Origin: Alphaproteobacteria bacterium
GTDB lineage: Bacteria > Pseudomonadota > Alphaproteobacteria > RF32 > CAG-239
Assembly (NCBI GenBank): GCA_015062305.1
Contig: SUUX01000011.1
Coordinates: 1-64,000, forward strand
Length of the DNA stretch: 64,000 nucleotides
Reading direction: 5' to 3'
Positions within the stretch are counted from its first letter, which is position 1; each line of letters starts with the position of its first letter. The position numbers were made by a program, and so were the translations under genes. Of the stretch, positions 61,705 to 64,000 are shown one piece after another. The notes below the pieces were generated by a model, which had not been told where the DNA came from, did no database searches, and saw nothing but the letters and a program-made list of their open reading frames with translations.

Positions 61705-62475
61705 ATGAAACAGAACAGAAGTAAATGGCTGCTACTTGCATTGGCCATAGTAGTTGTGGTTTTAGGTTTTTCATCTATTTTTAATGATGAAACAAATGAA
61801 ACATCATCAGCGATTCCTGAGCGAATTAAAGACGGAATTTTGTCTGTAGAGAATTTGAGAGGTACGTATCAGCTCTATACGAGCAATGATCTTATGCTTT
61901 TTCCGGAAAACACCATTACAGGCTACAAATTGTATGGTTCATCCGACAAAGTACACTACTACAATCTGATGTTTGCTCCGGGTTATTATGTGTTGGTTGA
62001 GACGGATGAAGGCAAAATAGGATTGTTTGTTGAAGATAAGTACACGACATATGGCTGGGTAAATTATCAAGATTTCGGACCTTATGAGGACTTTCTTCCT
62101 GGATGCCGAGGATTTATGTATAAAATAAACGGCAAGTGGGGAGCTCAAAAATGCAGATATCGTCACACAGACACAAACGCACCTTCCGTATTGGTTGGAG
62201 ATTCAAGGACAGTTCTCGAGCCAGAGTATGATCAGGTTATAGAGTTTTACAACACACTACGCAACAATAGCTATGCTTGGTTCGGTCGTAAAGGAAGCTC
62301 TTGGTTCGGGGTTAGTCAAGATGGTAGAAAGATAAATGTCTCAAAGAATCTAATAAACGAAATACTATCTATTCCTGTTCAGGATGTTCTCTCAAGTCAG
62401 CCTTCTTTGGTTGGTGCACAAAGAGTTGGAACCGAGGAGGCCTCAGTTGTTTTTATGGGAAAATCATCTATTTAA
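61705..62475 (+). CDS. WG-repeat-like membrane-anchored protein, right flank of the accessory region
   Basis: A 256-residue protein with an N-terminal membrane anchor (about 8-25, WLLLALAIVVVVLGF) and a beta-rich exterior domain. It is homologous to the lipoprotein at 45066-45938: GPYED then FMYKINGKWG, a GSSWFGVSQDG segment, and the end QRVGTEEASVV. The two differ in anchoring, lipid there and helix here. It is monocistronic between two terminators. The function is unknown; WG-like repeats usually bind other proteins or ligands outside the cell. Confidence 0.7.
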   Translation: MKQNRSKWLLLALAIVVVVLGFSSIFNDETNETSSAIPERIKDGILSVENLRGTYQLYTSNDLMLFPENTITGYKLYGSSDKVHYYNLMFAPGYYVLVETDEGKIGLFVEDKYTTYGWVNYQDFGPYEDFLPGCRGFMYKINGKWGAQKCRYRHTDTNAPSVLVGDSRTVLEPEYDQVIEFYNTLRNNSYAWFGRKGSSWFGVSQDGRKINVSKNLINEILSIPVQDVLSSQPSLVGAQRVGTEEASVVFMGKSSI

Positions 62476-62478
62476 ATA

Positions 62479-62517
62479 AAAAAATAACCTTGTTTTATAC
62501 AAGGTTATTTTTTTTTT
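62479..62517. terminator. Bidirectional terminator
   Basis: An AAAATAACCTTG/CAAGGTTATTTT stem with a 7-base loop and A/T runs on both sides. It lies between the plus-strand WG-like gene and the minus-strand small membrane protein. Confidence 0.9.
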
Positions 62518-62518
62518 A

Positions 62519-62695
62519 CTATTTAACTCTCGGTTTCCCCAAAACAATCCATGCCGCTATCAATGTTGCTAATACAGAGATTATTCCTACAATCTTTGCT
62601 CCTCCACTAGCCAACCAATCAAATACACCAAGATATACAGCCAACGCCAGAGCCATTAAGATCAATAAAGAAATAAGCCAAGATTTCAACATCAT
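62519..62695 (-). CDS. Small two-helix membrane protein (58 residues)
   Basis: A short minus-strand gene starting with two ATG codons after TAGGAG, which includes the stop of the upstream gene. The product has two hydrophobic helices (LKSWLISLLILMALALAVYL, then a GGAKIVGIISVLATLIAAW pair joined by a turn FDWLASGG). Translation coupling with the hydrolase-like gene is likely. No family is recognised; its size and layout fit holin-like or regulatory small membrane proteins. Confidence 0.65.
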   Translation of the reverse strand: MMLKSWLISLLILMALALAVYLGVFDWLASGGAKIVGIISVLATLIAAWIVLGKPRVK

Positions 62696-62700
62696 AACTC

Positions 62701-63546
62701 CTAGAATTTTCCGCTAGTCAAAAATTTTGTAACCAAATATGTCAACTTATCACATTTAAAAGCATTTAGTTTTTTGCATGAAAATTCAAGAACACTATCT
62801 GTGTTTTCAAATTTTTTTTCTTTTTCCAAATCAGTTTTGTCTTCTTTAGTTCCGGTTATCCATTGAGCAAGTTTCATAAGCCAAGAATCTCCATAGATAA
62901 TCCCTGTTTCAATATTTTTTGGCAGACTAGGTATTTTTTCAATATTCGAGGCACCGATTTCTTTTGCCATAGGACCTGCAAAAAAACTAAGAAAACGATT
63001 ATCACCAATTTTTTTCAGCAACTTGTTGCCGTGGTTTCTGGGGCGAACTTCTACGATTCTGCCTATTTTAAAGTGTTTTTTCCATTCAGAATCTTTTGTA
63101 AACAATTTTTTTAAAACAACACTTCCTACACCATTTGTTACAAAAGACACTTCATTAACATCTTCTAAGTGTGTCAAAAAGAATTCCAGCTGTCTGACAT
63201 GTCCTTCAATCTCTTTTTGTGTTGATGGATAGTTTATTGCCGCCGCCAAGAACCCTTCTTTCAATACTGCTCTCCACAGTGGTTTAAAAATATTTTTCGA
63301 TTCTCCAAGTCCTGGAATCATAACTACCATATGCCCTTTTTGCCTTGGTAGCTCAAAAGCATCAATAAACTGTATGAATGCTTTTCTACATTCATCAAAA
63401 CTACCTTCAAACCTGCAAATATCCCAGTTATCTAACAATCTGCATTTTTTAGAAACGTAGTTTCGTTGGATTCGCCACTTTTGATAAAAAAAGACATCTT
63501 CCCAAAAATGACATCCTCCCATCGTATAAAAACCACCAAACATCAA
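62701..63546 (-). CDS. Alpha/beta-hydrolase-like protein without nucleophile serine
   Basis: A 281-residue protein with the core of an alpha/beta hydrolase: VVMIPGLGESKNIFKPLWR (oxyanion region, HG-type strand), then VSFVTNGVGSVVLKKL at the nucleophile elbow. The elbow normally reads GxSxG; here it is NGVG with glycine in place of serine. Catalysis by the usual triad is therefore unlikely. A short hydrophobic N-terminus may touch the membrane but is not a clear signal peptide. It is flanked by a lipoprotein gene (16 bases) and a small membrane-protein gene (5 bases) in one operon. Confidence 0.65.
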   Translation of the reverse strand: MMFGGFYTMGGCHFWEDVFFYQKWRIQRNYVSKKCRLLDNWDICRFEGSFDECRKAFIQFIDAFELPRQKGHMVVMIPGLGESKNIFKPLWRAVLKEGFLAAAINYPSTQKEIEGHVRQLEFFLTHLEDVNEVSFVTNGVGSVVLKKLFTKDSEWKKHFKIGRIVEVRPRNHGNKLLKKIGDNRFLSFFAGPMAKEIGASNIEKIPSLPKNIETGIIYGDSWLMKLAQWITGTKEDKTDLEKEKKFENTDSVLEFSCKKLNAFKCDKLTYLVTKFLTSGKF

Positions 63547-63562
63547 GATCCTCCTCTACACC

Positions 63563-63994
63563 TTAAAGTTTGCCAACTCCATTGTTATTAGGAATAGCAG
63601 TAATCGTAACCTTTGCAGTATCTCCCCTGTCCATCTCAATCAAAATTTGCATGGCTCTATTATCTCTAATATATGTCATGTGGCTTATTTTTGCGCGCAC
63701 GGTTGCAACCTCAACCCATTTTAATTTTGGCATTTCAGACACATAAAAGTCAAAAATACTGCTAGGGTTATAAGGTGTAGTGTATACCAAACTACCAATC
63801 CAATTTTCGCCACTGCCTAGAGCTTTTGTTTCATCTAGGTCAACAATGGCATCACTAGGGAATGGTACGTCTGGAAAATGAGCAAAAGCAGGAGGAATTG
63901 CCCCTCCATCGATTCCCATCAAGTTCGGGCGCTCTGTTGCGCATCCCATCAATCCCATAATTAACAATATCATTAGTAGTTTGTTTTTTATCAT
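63563..63994 (-). CDS. Lipoprotein, unknown
   Basis: A 143-residue lipoprotein with a signal peptide ending in LMGC (Cys at 18). The mature part has FPSDAIVDLDETKALGSG-type turns and a C-terminal alpha/beta segment (IFDFYVSEMPKLKWVEVATV) that suggests a small compact domain. It begins six bases from the window edge, so genes further upstream in the same operon cannot be seen. No family is recognised with confidence. Confidence 0.65.
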   Translation of the reverse strand: MIKNKLLMILLIMGLMGCATERPNLMGIDGGAIPPAFAHFPDVPFPSDAIVDLDETKALGSGENWIGSLVYTTPYNPSSIFDFYVSEMPKLKWVEVATVRAKISHMTYIRDNRAMQILIEMDRGDTAKVTITAIPNNNGVGKL

Positions 63995-64000
63995 TTTTCT

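Noticed and set aside
1..64000. CRISPR arrays, insertion sequences or rRNA genes
   Set aside because: No regularly spaced repeats, no transposase-like protein and no rRNA-like sequence were seen anywhere in the window.

Overview
The window is AT-rich and densely coded, and its gene content and order point to a host-associated, probably gut-living alphaproteobacterium with an anaerobic lifestyle. The evidence is a yajC-secD-secF block preceded by a LysM/M23 lipoprotein, a sufB-C-D-S-T-E operon, a ptsP...prfA neighbourhood, an oxygen-sensitive class III ribonucleotide reductase, a serine deaminase, and tandem VirB6/TrbL-like proteins of the kind best known from Rickettsiales. The exact lineage is an inference from synteny and cannot be proven here.

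Layout. 1-0.9 kb: C-terminal part of an autotransporter barrel. 1.2-4.4 kb: the anaerobic ribonucleotide reductase operon under two NrdR boxes, with the glycyl-radical domain on its own small gene. 4.4-12.9 kb (minus strand): a large unknown coiled-coil protein, a flavin reductase, SecF-SecD-YajC, a LysM/M23 lipoprotein and a PAS/degenerate-GGDEF membrane protein. 13-21.6 kb: the Suf Fe-S operon with a MazG-like gene inside it, then a divergent SucCD-like pair lacking the phosphohistidine, and ComF. 21.6-26.5 kb: YgjV-like protein, an APH-fold kinase, tRNA-Thr with a duplicated 3' end, MurA and small envelope proteins. 26.5-45 kb: housekeeping genes (serS, prfA, dnaE, ptsP, a RodZ-like gene, sdaA) mixed with a MEMO-AMMECR1 fusion, an M49-like peptidase, a truncated DEAD-box protein and membrane proteins of unknown role.

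45-62.5 kb is the accessory region and the most interesting part. Four tandem, translationally linked VirB6/TrbL-like polytopic proteins (46.1-55.8 kb) are followed by a tandem-HTH regulator with an S24-like C-terminus. After that come an acidic coiled-coil protein, a small soluble protein, a secretin-like lipoprotein and a bitopic membrane protein. One VirB6-like protein carries a complete M23 peptidoglycan peptidase domain between its membrane segments. Two related lipoprotein/membrane-anchored proteins of WG-like character flank the block on opposite strands. None of the ATPases, coupling protein or VirB8/9/10 core genes of a type IV secretion system is visible in the window. The block may therefore be a satellite locus of a system encoded elsewhere, or a different envelope machine.

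62.5-64 kb (minus strand) holds a small lipoprotein, an alpha/beta-hydrolase-like protein without its nucleophile, and a 58-residue membrane protein.
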